Assembly (NCBI GenBank): GCA_023247915.1
Contig: JAHFFN010000011.1
Location: 1-41,304 of the forward strand
Direction: 5' to 3'
DNA from: Candidatus Omnitrophota bacterium
Lineage (GTDB): Bacteria > Omnitrophota > Gorgyraeia > 2-02-FULL-51-18
Length of the DNA stretch: 41,304 nt
Position numbers and translations under genes: made by a program. The notes below the pieces were generated by a model. It ran no database searches, had not been told where the DNA came from, and saw nothing but the letters and a program-made list of their open reading frames with translations. This document shows, in pieces, positions 40,097 to 41,304 of the stretch; the first letter of the stretch is position 1; the number at the start of each line of letters is the position of its first letter.

Positions 40097-40222
40097 ATTA
40101 TTTTTTAAATAAAATCCTAGATACAAGGCACGAAAGAGTGAGTGCGGAGACGCTATGGTAATAGCGTCGCACAAACGAACGATTGAGTAACGCAGTAGAT
40201 GGGATTTTATTTAAAAAATAAT
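40097..40222. mobile_element. MITE-like palindromic element with 21-bp perfect terminal inverted repeats
   Basis: The terminal repeats are at 40097-40117 and 40202-40222 and are perfect and very AT-rich. Inside is a second hairpin with 8-bp arms gacgctat and atagcgtc (40149-40156 and 40161-40168) around ggta. The interior (acaaggcacgaa..., ...aacgaacgattgagtaacgc) resembles a small repeat that I have seen dispersed in other bacterial genomes. There is no coding capacity. The right end is one base from the tRNA 3' end, so it may double as a terminator for mnmA-tRNA transcription. Confidence 0.75.
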
Positions 40223-40223
40223 A

Positions 40224-40298
40224 TGGCGGTGAGTGGATTTGAACCACTGACACGCAACTTATGAAGCTGCTGCTCTAACCAGGCTGAGCTACACCGCC
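40224..40298 (-). tRNA. tRNA-Met (CAT), elongator type
   Basis: The minus strand folds as a complete cloverleaf: acceptor GGCGGTG pairs with CACCGCC; the D-arm is GCTC-AGCCTGGTTA-GAGC; the anticodon arm is GCAGC-TTCATAA-GTTGC with anticodon CAT; the variable loop is GTGTC; the T-arm is AGTGG-TTCAAAT-CCACT; the discriminator base is A. The first base pair G-C and the absence of a three-GC anticodon stem argue against an initiator tRNA. tRNA-Ile2 (CAT, the TilS substrate) is the alternative. CCA is not encoded. It lies 5 bp after the mnmA stop. Confidence 0.9.
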
Positions 40299-40303
40299 GA
40301 AAC

Positions 40304-41304
40304 TTATTTGATCCATCCCCCGCCCAGCACTCGATCGCCATCATAAAAAACAGCGGCCTGTCCTGGGGTTACGGCTTTTTGAGGCAGGGCAAAACTTAAA
40401 ATAGCCTCATCACCGCGCACCTCGACAATGCGGGCTTGGGTTTTGGGGCTCTTAGAGCGGATTTTAACCGTCACGTCCCCTGTCCGCGGCTGGGAGATCC
40501 AGTTGATCCGCCGGACTGTCATCTGCTCTTTAAACAAATCGGATTCTTTTCCAATCGAAACACGATTGGTTTTTGCATCAATATGGGTCACATAATACGG
40601 CGTTTCATCGGTGATTTGAATGCGTTTCCGCTGTCCGATGGTAAACAAATGGCTACCCTCATGCGTGCCGACTACAACCCCTTTTTCATCAATAAATTCT
40701 CCGGCGCCAGGCAAGCGCTCAGGTGCGTAAGATTTTACAAACTCACCATAACTGGATTTGACGAAACAGATCTCTTGGCTGTCCGGTTTGTCAAAAACCC
40801 GGAGCCCCAGCTCTTCGGCAATGGCGCGCACTTCTGATTTTTCCATTTCGCCGATAGGTAGCAGCGTGGCTTTTAATTGCTCTTGGCTTAAACCAAACAA
40901 CACATAGGTCTGATCTTTATGATTATCAGCGCCTTCGTAAATAAAAAATCGATTCTCTTTTTCATCAAAGCCTTTACGCGCGTAATGACCGGTCGCGATA
41001 AAGGATGCCTCGAGCTCCCGAGCTTTTTCTAAAAGAATCCCAAATTTGATATGGCGATTGCATTCGATGCAAGGGTTTGGCGTGCGGCCTTCCAAATAAT
41101 CTTTCACAAAATAATCAATCACATTTTCTTTGAAATCAGGCGACAAATCCATGACGTAATAAGGAATGTCGATTTTTCGGGCAACGGCGCGGGCATCATC
41201 GATATCACGGATGGAGCAGCAGCCCTTAGATTTTTCATCGCGGCACTCGTCGTTCGACCAGGTTTTGATGGTCACACCGATCACGTCATAGCCCTGTTTT
41301 TTCA
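40304..41304 (-). CDS. mnmA: tRNA-specific 2-thiouridylase MnmA, N-terminus outside the window
   Basis: The frame is open to the window edge. The visible part begins KKQGYDVIGVTIKTW, so only the first 20-25 residues, including the PP-loop SGGVDSS, are missing. Present are the catalytic loop GRTPNPCIECNRHIKFG with the first catalytic cysteine, ATGHYARK, KDQTYVLFGLSQEQL, DSQEICFV with the second cysteine, and the C-terminal TIGQRKRI and PGQAAVFYDGDRVLGGGWI. The enzyme thiolates U34 of tRNA-Lys, -Glu and -Gln using sulfur passed along a persulfide relay. An apparent GTG start at 41284 is internal and not the real start. Confidence 0.95.
   Translation of the reverse strand, partial: KKQGYDVIGVTIKTWSNDECRDEKSKGCCSIRDIDDARAVARKIDIPYYVMDLSPDFKENVIDYFVKDYLEGRTPNPCIECNRHIKFGILLEKARELEASFIATGHYARKGFDEKENRFFIYEGADNHKDQTYVLFGLSQEQLKATLLPIGEMEKSEVRAIAEELGLRVFDKPDSQEICFVKSSYGEFVKSYAPERLPGAGEFIDEKGVVVGTHEGSHLFTIGQRKRIQITDETPYYVTHIDAKTNRVSIGKESDLFKEQMTVRRINWISQPRTGDVTVKIRSKSPKTQARIVEVRGDEAILSFALPQKAVTPGQAAVFYDGDRVLGGGWIK

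Noticed and set aside
40224-40298. tRNA-Met as an initiator tRNA
   Set aside because: The anticodon stem is GCAGC/GTTGC rather than three consecutive G-C pairs, and the acceptor starts with a normal G-C pair.

Overview
All protein genes in this 41.3 kb window read on the minus strand. The gene content fits an uncultured Gram-negative of the Planctomycetota-Verrucomicrobiota-Omnitrophota type, most likely Omnitrophota (candidate division OP3). The evidence is a secretin-based type IV pilus or type II secretion locus, very large secreted proteins, a VKOR-DsbA fusion, a TIGR04073-type exosortase-associated protein, and short palindromic repeats both between and inside genes. No rRNA or other firm marker is present, so the assignment is an inference.

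Reading with transcription, from the right edge to the left: mnmA (cut by the window edge) is followed by an elongator tRNA-Met. A 126-bp element with perfect terminal inverted repeats abuts the tRNA. Next is a giant secreted 3765-residue protein (39913-28616). It starts with a TIKI/TraB/EreA-like domain that contains two in-frame copies of an 86-bp palindromic repeat built from heptamers. It then runs through a chain of mostly unrecognised modules, each bounded by a recurring [AG]ARL[STA] peptide. After it come a small secreted Ala/Pro-rich protein, a REP-like palindrome, tilS, and an rpsU-DUF1844-rmuC operon. That operon has a perfect consensus promoter, but rpsU appears to carry a one-base frameshift.

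From 24972 to 14021 one long, tightly packed gene string runs from a strong promoter: a membrane protein with a possible carbohydrate-binding exterior, a ParA ATPase fused to a CBM48/AMPK-type glycogen-binding domain, a NUDIX hydrolase, a secreted thermonuclease, a bifunctional-nuclease family protein, a TIGR04073-type protein, then PilM-PilN (fused), PilO, PilP, the secretin PilQ, the ATPase PilB and the platform protein PilC. The PilMN gene has no ATG, GTG or TTG start for its conserved first 76 residues; an ATC lies 6 nt after a good Shine-Dalgarno sequence.

From 13906 to 10503 there are five pilin or pilin-like genes followed by a VKOR-DsbA disulfide-forming enzyme, suggesting that pilins and their oxidative folding are coupled. 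No PilT-type retraction ATPase or prepilin peptidase is in the window. From 10458 to 6495 lie a coiled-coil membrane protein, a UvrD-type helicase and an MFS transporter. From 6400 to 666 a strong promoter drives three small paralogous secreted proteins and a 1552-residue secreted Ig/cadherin-type protein, all four overlapping. At the left edge a membrane-anchored HEAT-repeat protein is cut by the window.

The most interesting observations are the ARL-punctuated giant protein, the heptamer-built palindromic inserts inside its reading frame, the ParA-CBM48 fusion, the rpsU frameshift and the ATC start of PilMN.
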